Source: an uncultured Pelagibacteraceae bacterium (GTDB taxonomy: Bacteria; Pseudomonadota; Alphaproteobacteria; Pelagibacterales; Pelagibacteraceae). From it: 64,000 nucleotides of DNA. Shown in pieces: positions 49,380 to 58,071 of this stretch. The translations under genes and the position numbers were made by a program. Below the pieces are notes generated by a model. That model made no database searches. It had not been told where the DNA came from and saw only the letters and a list, made by a program, of their open reading frames with translations. The stretch covers positions 1 through 64,000 of the forward strand of contig CACBYE010000003.1 of the NCBI GenBank assembly GCA_902543375.1, written 5' to 3'. The number at the start of each line of letters is the position of its first letter. Positions within the stretch are counted from its first letter, which is position 1.

Positions 49380-51123
49380 TAAAATTTTTTTTAATTATTG
49401 ATAAAGATATTAAACTATAAATTTGTTTATTTAATAAAATAAGTTTATTTTTTTTTATATTATTTTTTAAAATACTCCACCTAAAAATCTCACAATCTTG
49501 GTCTGGTATAAAACTTATTATTTTTTCTACAAACTCATCTCTCTTTAACCATTCTAAAGGCGCCGTCCAACCAGTTTTCAATATATTATTGGATATTAAA
49601 GGATGTAATTTTTCTTTATATATTTGTCTTATCTCGGGTTTATTAACTTTTGCAACAAATTTTTCCTTATGCATTCGCTCAAAGAAGTATCTACGTAAAT
49701 CTAAGTCAGAAAAAGGACTTCTGACTTCTAAGCTATTTTTCATACCAAGCTTATCTGCTCTTAGAAAAATTTCATTTGGCAACCAATTAAATTGATCCAA
49801 AAAACAATAATATTTTGAAACATGATCTATTTTGGATGTGTAAAAATTTTCGTAAAATTTTTTTGAATACAGGCTATTTTTAAAAGTAGAATATTTATTT
49901 TTAAGATTCAATAAACTATTTTTGAAATACTGCTGTGGAGTTTCATAACGAAGATATTCCTTAAACCACATAAAAGAGGAAATAACTTTTGAAATTTTAA
50001 AATTATTTATTATCTTTTTCTTTAATCCTATTCTTTTATAATAATCGTATCCAATAAATATTTCATCGCCACCATCACCTGAAAGAATAGATCTATAATT
50101 ATTATTTTTTTGGTTGATATAATTGATATAATAAGCTGGATTATTAATGTTTCTATTTATTTCTTCTATATGTGAAAAAGATTTTTCAAAATTATTTAGA
50201 TAATCATCAAAAGTAATGTTTGTGGTGTATAGATTTAAACCATAGTGCTTAGCAATTTTTTGTGCCAAATAATAGTCATGATTATAAATTTCATTAGGTG
50301 TTTCAAATTTTGTTGAAAATACTGAAATATTTGAATTAAAATTCAGTGATTCATACAAAATTATATTAGAATCTAATCCACCACTTAAATTAATTGCAAT
50401 TTTTTTTTTTGTTAATAAATGATTTCTAATTGTTTCTCTTATAACACCTGATGGATCCTCATTGTCAAACTTTTTCGTTATTTGATCAAAAAAACTTTTA
50501 TGAATTTTTTTTTTATCATCGATGATAAGATGTTCCCCTGGTAAAACTCTGTTAATATTTTTAAATGGTGTAAATTTATTTATTGGATAACCTAAAATTA
50601 AGCTAGAAGGTAAGTTTTGATTATCAAAACTAAAATTTTGTAAGATACTTATAATTGGTTTAATTTCAGAGCAAATAATTAATTCATTATTATTAAGATA
50701 GTAATATAAATGTTTTTGACCTGAGGGGTCTCTAAAGAGATGAATTTTCCTAGTATGAATATCATAAATTAATATTGAAAACATTCCTTTAACAAATCTT
50801 ATAAACTCTAATCCTACCTGATTTATAATTTGAATTAAAATTTCTGTGTCTAAATCAATTTCCTTATTTATAGAAAATCTTATTTTTAATTCTTCTGTAT
50901 TGTATATTTGTCCATTAAAAGAGATTATATATTTACTATTTTTTGCATATTTTGGTTGTTTCGAAGAATTAAACTCACCTCTAATTTGTAATAAATTATG
51001 GCCAATGATCAAGTCATCGGATTGTACATGATTTTCAAAATCAGGACCTCTATGTTTTAATAAATTAAAAGTTTGATTTAATTTATGATTGAATTTTTTT
51101 GATAAACAGATTATTCCACACAT
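49360..51123 (-). CDS. asnB: Asparagine synthase-like glutamine amidotransferase (copy 2)
   Basis: Cys2 nucleophile (MCGIICLS), RGPDFENHV and FNGQIYNTEEL in the glutaminase half. KKIAINLSGGLDSNIILYE and ILSGDGGDEIFIGYDYY make up the synthetase half. It has 587 residues and is clearly different in sequence from the copy at 41992. It overlaps the nucleotide-sugar dehydrogenase gene by 20 bases, so amidation of a uronic acid is a sensible guess. Confidence 0.9.
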   Translation of the reverse strand: MCGIICLSKKFNHKLNQTFNLLKHRGPDFENHVQSDDLIIGHNLLQIRGEFNSSKQPKYAKNSKYIISFNGQIYNTEELKIRFSINKEIDLDTEILIQIINQVGLEFIRFVKGMFSILIYDIHTRKIHLFRDPSGQKHLYYYLNNNELIICSEIKPIISILQNFSFDNQNLPSSLILGYPINKFTPFKNINRVLPGEHLIIDDKKKIHKSFFDQITKKFDNEDPSGVIRETIRNHLLTKKKIAINLSGGLDSNIILYESLNFNSNISVFSTKFETPNEIYNHDYYLAQKIAKHYGLNLYTTNITFDDYLNNFEKSFSHIEEINRNINNPAYYINYINQKNNNYRSILSGDGGDEIFIGYDYYKRIGLKKKIINNFKISKVISSFMWFKEYLRYETPQQYFKNSLLNLKNKYSTFKNSLYSKKFYENFYTSKIDHVSKYYCFLDQFNWLPNEIFLRADKLGMKNSLEVRSPFSDLDLRRYFFERMHKEKFVAKVNKPEIRQIYKEKLHPLISNNILKTGWTAPLEWLKRDEFVEKIISFIPDQDCEIFRWSILKNNIKKNKLILLNKQIYSLISLSIIKKNFNEKIIN

Positions 51124-51178
51124 AATTAAATTTTAATAATTAATATACATTTTTTTACACATATGCTAATCGTTTATA

Positions 51179-51913
51179 ATGCTAAATTTATCTAATCATT
51201 CATTTGATTATGAACCATATCCTCTAGGACATTTTAAGGAAATTTTTACCAATGATTTATACAAATCCTTATGTGAAGAATATCCAGATGTATCAGAATT
51301 GAAAATTTCTGAAGACAAGAAAAAATACAATATAAATAAATTTAATAAATTTAGTTTAACAAATGACCACACTGAATTTAGTGAGTTGTTAAAAAGAAAA
51401 AAAAATTTTTTTAATCTTTACAACTTTTTGAACAGTAGGGAATTCTTTTTAAAAATTTCTGAAATTCTTTTAAAAAACAATATTGATTTGCAACTAAATT
51501 TTGAAAAAAGAGGGTTCCTCTTAAAAAAAAGAAAATATAATTTATTTTTTGAATTTTCATCAATTCCTTGTAACGGTGGTTTTATTCTCCCTCACACTGA
51601 TGCTCCAAAAAAGATCATTACTTTTATTGTGCCCATTATTAAAGATACTGAAAAAGAAATTGAGAACTTTAAAAAAGTTGGCACATCAATATTATCTATG
51701 ACTGATCCAAAATATTCATTTAATTATTTTAATAGAACTATGAGGCTGGAAGAAACAACTGAAAAAAAATATGTAAGTTTTAGTCCTAACAAAATGTTAA
51801 TGTTCATCAAAACTCATAATTCATTACACAGTGTTGGTCCAGTTGAACCATTAAATGATAATATCAAATTTAGAAACAGTATTACCTTTGCATTTAGAAA
51901 AAATTTTGATTAA
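51179..51913 (+). CDS. 2OG-Fe(II) oxygenase-like protein
   Basis: Predicted prolyl-hydroxylase-like oxygenase. The HxD ligands are in FILPHTDAPKKIITFIVPI, the distal His in NSLHSVGPVEP, and the 2-oxoglutarate Arg probably in KFRNSITFAF. The 244-residue length and ATG at 51179 fit small family members. It could hydroxylate a sugar or a protein involved in glycan assembly; the substrate is unknown. Its 3' end overlaps the convergent gene by 4 bases. Confidence 0.7.
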   Translation: MLNLSNHSFDYEPYPLGHFKEIFTNDLYKSLCEEYPDVSELKISEDKKKYNINKFNKFSLTNDHTEFSELLKRKKNFFNLYNFLNSREFFLKISEILLKNNIDLQLNFEKRGFLLKKRKYNLFFEFSSIPCNGGFILPHTDAPKKIITFIVPIIKDTEKEIENFKKVGTSILSMTDPKYSFNYFNRTMRLEETTEKKYVSFSPNKMLMFIKTHNSLHSVGPVEPLNDNIKFRNSITFAFRKNFD

Positions 51914-53130
51914 TACCAAATTTTTCTTTTAATTTTTTCTAATTTATTTTTGCCTTTTTTTGTATTTAATTGATTTTTTAAAATTTTAAATCTTCCTAAC
52001 TGCTGTAATTCAAAAACAGTTTTTTCTTTTAGATAATCTTTTAAATAAAAATTATTATTAGTTAACATAATAGGAAAAACGTTATATAAAGAAGCTTCTA
52101 ATAATGCTGTTGAATAATAAGCAATTAAATATTTAATATTATTTTTATTAACTACATCATAGAACGAGTTTTCTTTTAGGATAACAATCTTTTTTGAATT
52201 TAAAAAATTTATAAAATTTTCTGGATAATTGAGAGTACTTCTAAGTCTTATAAAAACTTTTTTATTTGGGATGTGTTTACAAATTAACTTTATATCTTTG
52301 ATAATTTGATTTATTGGTATTTTTTGTTCACATAAATACAACAAATTGTCAGCATTTTCTTTTGATTTAAGTTTTTTAAATCTAAAATTTAAAATTTTAA
52401 TTTTCTTTTGATTGTAATTTCTATTTATTTTAATTATTTTTTTTTTAAAAAATTTACTCCAGACCACGTACTCATCAAATGTTTTTCCTTTTAAACCAAG
52501 CTGAAATTCATGAAATCTTCCATGTTGATAAGCTACTGTTCTAATTTTTAATTGAATTGATGCATCTAGAAGAGTTTGGATTAACCTATAATCATCAATA
52601 CAAATTAGTTTTTTAATATTTTTTTTTACGAGAAATTTTTGAAGATTTTTTGAGATTGCTCTCTCATTTTTTTCGTAAAATAAGCATTTATTTTTTAAAT
52701 TGTTTAGCATTTTAATTTCGTGAAATGAGTTTATTTTTTGAAATCCGTTTAAAAAAATTATATTTGGTACAGAAAATAATAAGTATAGAGATGAAAAAAG
52801 TGAATTTGTTCTAACTAGATTAATTTGATTTTTTATTAATTTAGTACTTAAAAAATATTTAGATCTATGGTCAATTACATTTTTTGAATTTGATAATGGT
52901 ATCCAATAATGAATCGTTGATAATTTGTTATTTCTAATTTTCAAACCACAAATATAATTAAATAACTTATATAAGAAGATATAAAAATTTTGCTTAAAGT
53001 TAGTTATTCTTGAAATTCGAAAAACTTTATCAAAACTCTCAAAAATATTTTGATGCGAAATATAATTGGTCTTAATATATCCTTTCTTAAGTAAATAATG
53101 ATATTTTTTTAATTTTGAATAATTAGACAA
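51910..53130 (-). CDS. Putative GT-B-fold surface carbohydrate protein
   Basis: A 406-residue protein without TM helices. Not confidently recognised. The segment IRTVAYQHGRFHEFQLGL resembles the QHG loop of polysaccharide GT-B enzymes such as CDP-glycerol or KpsS-type transferases. VFIRLRSTLNYP and YLIAYYSTALLEASLYNVFPIML look like the C-terminal donor domain (S-T-A-L-L-E-A). A glycosyltransferase role is inferred from these and from context. Confidence 0.5.
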   Translation of the reverse strand: MSNYSKLKKYHYLLKKGYIKTNYISHQNIFESFDKVFRISRITNFKQNFYIFLYKLFNYICGLKIRNNKLSTIHYWIPLSNSKNVIDHRSKYFLSTKLIKNQINLVRTNSLFSSLYLLFSVPNIIFLNGFQKINSFHEIKMLNNLKNKCLFYEKNERAISKNLQKFLVKKNIKKLICIDDYRLIQTLLDASIQLKIRTVAYQHGRFHEFQLGLKGKTFDEYVVWSKFFKKKIIKINRNYNQKKIKILNFRFKKLKSKENADNLLYLCEQKIPINQIIKDIKLICKHIPNKKVFIRLRSTLNYPENFINFLNSKKIVILKENSFYDVVNKNNIKYLIAYYSTALLEASLYNVFPIMLTNNNFYLKDYLKEKTVFELQQLGRFKILKNQLNTKKGKNKLEKIKRKIWY

Positions 53131-53160
53131 TTTATGTAGATTAAATTTTTATATTTTTAT

Positions 53161-54006
53161 ATGAAAATTTACATTTGTACAAATAAATTTCAAAAGCTAG
53201 CAGCTAAAGTGGCTGCTTACTCATTTTCTAAATTAGGTTATCATGAAATTGAAATTTTAGAATTGGAAAAAAATGAGTTTTTAAAAAGTAAATTGAATTT
53301 AACATATTTGAGAAATGGAAAATTAACAAAGTTTGTGGATGATCTTCAGTCTTTTACATTATTGAGATTTTTACCTTTCACTATAAATAATACTAAAAAA
53401 TGCCTGATAATAGATCCTGATGTATTCGCATTACAAGATCCTAAAAATAGAATTAATAAAATTTTTGATGAAGAAAATTTCCAAATAGCTTGTACCAAGA
53501 TAGGTAATAACTTTAGAAGTGAAGTAATGTTCTTGAAAAATACAAACACAGATTGGAGCTTCGAAGATATTATAAATGATTTGTTTAATCACAAGATTGA
53601 TTATAAAGAATTGATAAATTTGACATCAAAAAGATATTTTTCAAATATTTTTACATTACCAATTTTTTTTAATCATCATGATAAAATTGAAAATGATACA
53701 ATTTTTTTGCATACATCAAAACGAATAACACAACCTTGGAAGGAGGGGCTACAGGTTGATTTCTATAATGAAAATACAACCAAATACTATAAATTTAAAC
53801 AATTCTTAAAAAAAATTTTAAATCTTAGATACGACAAAAGTTCACTTTCAAACCATTATATAAAACATCCAAATATAATTGTAAGTAAGAAAGTACTATA
53901 TTTATTTAAAGAAACGCTTAAGTCAGGCTTTATCAAATCAGACGAACTGGAATCAGCAATAAAAAGTAATTATATTTCAGAAAAATTTATTAACAAACAA
54001 GTTTGA
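53161..54006 (+). CDS. GT-A glycosyltransferase-like protein (GT8-like)
   Basis: A 281-residue protein with a Rossmann-like start MKIYICTNKFQKLAAKVAAY, and CLIIDPDVFALQDP giving a DxD-type metal site in the position of GT8 or related enzymes. DTIFLHTSKRITQPWKEGL may hold the second metal ligand (His). Sequence is divergent, so the family is tentative. It faces a gene remnant downstream. Confidence 0.55.
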   Translation: MKIYICTNKFQKLAAKVAAYSFSKLGYHEIEILELEKNEFLKSKLNLTYLRNGKLTKFVDDLQSFTLLRFLPFTINNTKKCLIIDPDVFALQDPKNRINKIFDEENFQIACTKIGNNFRSEVMFLKNTNTDWSFEDIINDLFNHKIDYKELINLTSKRYFSNIFTLPIFFNHHDKIENDTIFLHTSKRITQPWKEGLQVDFYNENTTKYYKFKQFLKKILNLRYDKSSLSNHYIKHPNIIVSKKVLYLFKETLKSGFIKSDELESAIKSNYISEKFINKQV

Positions 54007-54022
54007 AATATAAATAATCCTA

Positions 54023-54319
54023 TCATTTTATTAATTTAGAAATTTTTTGTAATAAAATTTCATGTCCTGTACAATTTAAATGATATCCATCTTTTGTAAA
54101 ATGAGTTTTTTTAAATTTGTTGTCTATAAAATTTCTATTAAAAAAATTTTTTAATTCTTTATTATATATCTCGACAGATTTAAAAGTATTTGGTCTTAAC
54201 TTATCTATTTTTTTACTAGTATGGACACCAATCCAAATAATCTTAGATTTAATAAAATTTTTTTTTAGTTTTTTTGCATCCTCTAATAATTTTAAGTAAC
54301 TTACTTTATTTGTGCTTAA
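54023..54319 (-). pseudogene. 3' remnant of an SGNH/GDSL hydrolase gene
   Basis: The minus-strand frame is open from about 54346 to a TGA at 54025-54023 but has no start and no N-terminal half. It encodes IWIGVHTSKKIDKLR and then KDGYHLNCTGHEILLQ, which is the C-terminal catalytic DxxH block of SGNH hydrolases (often O-acetyl esterases or transferases of glycan loci). The block with the nucleophilic Ser is missing. Homology ends near 54310-54330, where the antisense of the ABC remnant begins. Confidence 0.72.
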
Positions 54320-54755
54320 AAATTTTGCATATATTCCCCAAAATTTTTACATTTTAGACAATACTATATTAGAGAACATATTATTTGGTGAATATGAAAA
54401 TAAAATAAATGATAATCTTTTGTCTGAAGCCTTAAAATTTTCATCTTTAGATGAGTTCATTAACAATCTCCCAGAAAAACTTTATACAATTGTAGGTCCT
54501 AATGGAAAGAAACTTTCTGGGGGACAATCTCAAAGATTAGTAATTGCTAGAGCTATTTATCAGAATACTAATATATTAGTTTTTGATGAAGCCACTAACT
54601 CATTAGATAAAAAAACAGAGGAAGAGATAATAAATAAGATTTATAAATTAAAGGGTAATAAAACAATAATCATAATTACTCATAATCCTAAAATCTTACA
54701 TAAATGTGATAAAATTTTTGAAATTCAAGAAGGTATTTTAAAGCTTCAAACTTAA
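54312..54755 (+). pseudogene. 3' remnant of an ABC exporter ATPase gene
   Basis: Encodes the last ~145 residues of an MsbA/HlyB-type ABC exporter. It has the Q-loop AYIPQNFYILDNTI, signature LSGGQSQRLVIARA, Walker B NILVFDEATNSLD and the H-loop ITHNP. The membrane domain and Walker A are gone, so it cannot be a working exporter. The apparent GTG start at 54312 falls inside the fused region. It ends 4 bases into the convergent gmhA stop. Confidence 0.82.
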
Positions 54756-55306
54756 TCAACCAAACTACAGAAAATATGTCCAATTAAGTGATGTATTTCT
54801 TGAATGTTAGCAGTTGATGAAGAAGGAACTACGTAGCTATAACTTGAAATTTTCTTACATTGACCTCCAGTTTTTCCAAGCAAAGCTATTGACTTTATCC
54901 TCATTTTTTTTGATTTCTTTAAAAGATTCACAATATTTTTGCTTTGACCTGATGTGGAAAATACAATCAATAAATCTCCTTTTTGCCCAAGACCCTCTAG
55001 TTGTCTTTCAAATATTCTTTCATATCCAAAATCATTCGCGATACAAGTGAGTACTGAGGTATCAGTTGTTAAAGAAATGGCTTTATAAGGTTTTCTATTT
55101 TTTTTATATCTTCCAACCAATTCACCTGCAAGATGTTCACAGTCTGCTGCACTACCTCCGTTACCAGCAAAAAAAATTGTCTTTTTATTATTAAGCGTCT
55201 CTTTTATATCTTTTGCAATTTTCTCAACGCAATCAAAAATATCTTTTTGATTTTCGTTAATGAGTTTGATGTGTTGATATATATGTTTAAAAATTTTTTT
55301 TTTCAT
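54752..55306 (-). CDS. gmhA: Phosphoheptose isomerase
   Basis: Converts sedoheptulose-7-phosphate to D-glycero-D-manno-heptose-7-phosphate. The SIS-domain motifs FFAGNGGSAADCEHLAGELVG, SLTTDTSVLTCIANDFGYE, FSTSGQSKNIVNLL and the metal/base segment ANIQEIHHLIGHIFC are all present. The 184 residues match the family. It lies 21 bases downstream of the DUF6580 gene on the same strand, so it may be read from the cobalamin-riboswitch transcript. Confidence 0.95.
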   Translation of the reverse strand: MKKKIFKHIYQHIKLINENQKDIFDCVEKIAKDIKETLNNKKTIFFAGNGGSAADCEHLAGELVGRYKKNRKPYKAISLTTDTSVLTCIANDFGYERIFERQLEGLGQKGDLLIVFSTSGQSKNIVNLLKKSKKMRIKSIALLGKTGGQCKKISSYSYVVPSSSTANIQEIHHLIGHIFCSLVD

Positions 55307-55327
55307 CTTTTTATTTCATCAATTATT

Positions 55328-55849
55328 TCAAATAATATTTTTTTCTATTTTGTAAAAATAATTCTTAATTTTGTCTACACAAGCAAATGTGAGATAACTG
55401 AAAAAAATAGTAGACAAAAGTGTATTTGAAAAAAAAGGAACAGCTAGTAAATAACATTGAATTAGGCCATCGATATTTTTTTCATATAAATCACTGTAAG
55501 TCCAAACGAAAAAATTTGTGACTGAATAAAAAATAAAAGAACCGAAAATTGAATGAAAAATTAGATTTTTGTATGTAATCTTATAAAAAATAAAATAATA
55601 TATTAAACCAATAAGTGTTAAAGCAATATAAGTAAATATCATTCCTGGATATAGACCTATAATAAAATCACTAATAAACATTGAGCTAAAAAAAACAATA
55701 ATTGTCAGAGTAAATGTTTGGAACAAAATTCCACCTAGAATAACGATAGATATAATTGGCGTAAAATTTGGAGGATGCGGTATAAGTCTAGAAAAAACTA
55801 AAAGAGTTATTAAAAAACAAATACTACTATTTTTATTAATTATTTTCAT
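55328..55849 (-). CDS. DUF6580-type integral membrane protein, putative B12-related transporter component
   Basis: A 173-residue protein with five or six TM helices. The motifs RLIPHPPNFTPIISIVILGG near the N-terminus and YLLAVPFFSNTLLSTIFF near the C-terminus match the DUF6580 family of putative transport proteins. It lies 35 bases after btuB on the same strand, behind a cobalamin riboswitch. No ABC or ECF energising module is near. A cobalamin-related role, for example a substrate-binding S-component-like protein, is inferred from context. Confidence 0.7.
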   Translation of the reverse strand: MKIINKNSSICFLITLLVFSRLIPHPPNFTPIISIVILGGILFQTFTLTIIVFFSSMFISDFIIGLYPGMIFTYIALTLIGLIYYFIFYKITYKNLIFHSIFGSFIFYSVTNFFVWTYSDLYEKNIDGLIQCYLLAVPFFSNTLLSTIFFSYLTFACVDKIKNYFYKIEKNII

Positions 55850-55884
55850 AATTAAATCTTTATCAGATTTAGATAAAATAAGTA

Positions 55885-57813
55885 CTAAAAATTATTCTTA
55901 AAACCAAAATTAAATGTTCTGGGCAATTGCGAATAATCTCTTACTGTTTCATATTTTTCATCAAATAAATTTATAATATTAAAATATAACTTATTATTTT
56001 CTGATAATTTATAATTTATATTCAAATCATTAACAAAATAATCGTCAGTTCTTTCGTCATCAAAAGTTCTATTTCCATTTCCGTAATCTCTTGCTACATC
56101 AGACCACTTAGTACTTAATAAAAAATTAAAATTTTTAAGACCAGATATCTTAAAATTAGTATTTAAATTCAATAAGTTTCTAGGAACTCTTACTAACTGA
56201 GCATTAGTTTGACCTGAGCTCTTATTTGGATTGTCTTGTTCTGCTCCGTCATAAGTAGAGGTATAAGTATAATTTAAATCGAAATTCAAAAATTTGTTTA
56301 ATTTGAAATTTGACATTAATTCTAATCCTTGAGATTTAACTGTGCCTGGATGATTACCAGCGTCCCAGCCTGATGCTTGCCAACCTTCAAGCACATCATG
56401 ATATTTAATATTAAAATAACTCATATCAATTTTTAAACCTATCTCTGGAAATGATTTTTCAATACCGACATCAAAACTCTCGCTATTTTCAGCTTTTTCA
56501 TTTCCGTCATAACCACTTCCTGATTGATAAAAATAAAATTCATATAAAGAGGGATATCTAAAACCTGTGCCGTAAGAGCTTTTTATTTTAGTAAACTTAT
56601 CATCAAAAAGATATGCTAATGTTAGCCTGTGAGAATCCTCATTTCCAGCTAAAGAGTGATTATCAAATCGCGATCCAAATGTTGCAAAAATATTTTCGGA
56701 AAATCTTTTTTGAAAATCGAAATATTTAGAAGTTACGTATGCATCTTTGTAGTCCATTCCTGTCATATTTTTGTTGTAACCAATTGAATCATCCTCTCTT
56801 TCAAGACCAAAAACTATACTATTATCTAAATTCAAATTGTAGTTTCCTTGATATAGAAAGGAGTATCTTTCACCATAATAGCTATCTTGCTTTGTATTGT
56901 TGCTATTAATTGCAGCATTGTAAATTCTTTTTATATACGTATTTGCAACAGTAAATTTATTTTCAAGATTTTTTAATGGTTTGTGTATCAAACTTATATT
57001 TCCAGATGACTCAATTGCATCCACATCTTCAGCATGGTCATAACTAGGTGAACAACCAAACAAATTAGAAACACATGTTGCATCATATTGCAAATATGTA
57101 TCTGCAATCCTGTAATTACTGTTTAACTCAAAATTATCAAAAAAATTATAATTATAACTAGCTATTATACTGTTATTTCTGTACCTATCTTTTTCATCGT
57201 TATGCATCATTTGAGAAATTCCCTCAGTCTGAAATCTTTCAAATCCAACAAAATAATTTTTATAATCATCACCTCCAGAAATTGAAGTCGATAAATTATG
57301 TGTTCCTTCAGAGCCTGTTAAATAATTTAGATTTTTATTAAACCCAGGCTTACCTTTTTTGGTGGTAATATGAATTGTTCCCCCTATAGCTCCACTTCCG
57401 TAAATAGAGCTTTGATTTCCTTTTAATATTTCAACTCTTGATATTTGACTCGTTAAAATATTATTAAAGTCAAAATCGTTTGAAACACTAGACGGATCAG
57501 ACATTTTTACTCCATCAATGTAAACTGTGGAATATCTTTTTGGCATTCCTCTTAGCTGAATTGCAGAAGCTGTTCCATGGCCACCACTTTGAAAAAAATT
57601 CGCACTTGTTGTCTTTGAGGATAAAACATCTCCCAAAAAATATTCAGTACTATTATTCAAATATTCTTCATCAAATATCACAACAGATGTCCCAACAACT
57701 GATAATGATTGAGGTTTTTTATTTGGTGCAATAACAATAATTGGAATTTCTTTTGAATAAGAATTTAAAGGAAAGATTAGCAAAAAAAATAAAATACACA
57801 CTTTTAACAGCAT
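55885..57813 (-). CDS. btuB: TonB-dependent receptor, BtuB-type (cobalamin)
   Basis: Outer-membrane 22-strand barrel with plug. The signal peptide covers about residues 1-20, and a TonB-box-like IPIIVIAP follows directly. The plug carries ASAIQLRGMPKRYSTVYIDG and ILKGNQSSIYGSGAIGGTIHITTKK. The C-terminus ends RTFNFGFKNNF with terminal Phe. The 642 residues are near E. coli BtuB length. The cobalamin riboswitch in its leader identifies the ligand. SD GAGG lies just upstream of the ATG at 57813. No tonB is seen in this window. Confidence 0.9.
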   Translation of the reverse strand: MLLKVCILFFLLIFPLNSYSKEIPIIVIAPNKKPQSLSVVGTSVVIFDEEYLNNSTEYFLGDVLSSKTTSANFFQSGGHGTASAIQLRGMPKRYSTVYIDGVKMSDPSSVSNDFDFNNILTSQISRVEILKGNQSSIYGSGAIGGTIHITTKKGKPGFNKNLNYLTGSEGTHNLSTSISGGDDYKNYFVGFERFQTEGISQMMHNDEKDRYRNNSIIASYNYNFFDNFELNSNYRIADTYLQYDATCVSNLFGCSPSYDHAEDVDAIESSGNISLIHKPLKNLENKFTVANTYIKRIYNAAINSNNTKQDSYYGERYSFLYQGNYNLNLDNSIVFGLEREDDSIGYNKNMTGMDYKDAYVTSKYFDFQKRFSENIFATFGSRFDNHSLAGNEDSHRLTLAYLFDDKFTKIKSSYGTGFRYPSLYEFYFYQSGSGYDGNEKAENSESFDVGIEKSFPEIGLKIDMSYFNIKYHDVLEGWQASGWDAGNHPGTVKSQGLELMSNFKLNKFLNFDLNYTYTSTYDGAEQDNPNKSSGQTNAQLVRVPRNLLNLNTNFKISGLKNFNFLLSTKWSDVARDYGNGNRTFDDERTDDYFVNDLNINYKLSENNKLYFNIINLFDEKYETVRDYSQLPRTFNFGFKNNF

Positions 57814-57884
57814 TTAGTACCTCATAATTAACTAAACATTAAAGTTTAGATTTATTTATTATATGCCGCTGTTAATTTTACATT

Positions 57885-58007
57885 GCAGAATTAGACTTTT
57901 CCTGGCCTTCATTCAACATCGGACTTTACTGGGTGGCGCTCCGACTTTAACGGTTGCAGGTACAGCCAATGTATTTCACACTGATTTCCCACCATGCATT
58001 TCAGTAT
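57885..58007 (-). ncRNA. Cobalamin riboswitch in the btuB leader
   Basis: The minus strand shows the conserved core: GGTGGGAAATCAGTGTGAAA, then GCTGTACCTGCAACCGT, AGTCGGAGCGCCACCC, AGTCCGATG and a B12-box-like GGCCAGGAAAAGTC. This is the diagnostic order for cobalamin riboswitches. About 70 bases separate it from the btuB start. In that interval a short hairpin (CTAAAC/GTTTAG, 57832-57849) sits just before the SD, so control could be at translation. Confidence 0.88.
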
Positions 58008-58013
58008 GATTCT

Positions 58014-58042
58014 CTTATAAATTTATTAAAATAGATTGTAAA
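58014..58042 (-). promoter_or_regulatory. Sigma70-type promoter for the riboswitch-btuB transcript
   Basis: TTTACA (58042-58037), a 17-base spacer, and TATAAG (58019-58014) on the minus strand. Each hexamer has one mismatch to consensus. Transcription would start near 58007, a few bases before the riboswitch core. This arrangement also tells where the B12 module begins, directly downstream of the neighbouring gene stop at 58072. Confidence 0.6.
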
Positions 58043-58071
58043 GAGAAAAAATAATAAAACTAATTATTCAT

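Noticed and set aside
54312..54755. A functional small ABC ATPase
   Set aside because: Walker A and the membrane domain are missing and the 5' end runs into the SGNH remnant, so it is treated as a pseudogene.
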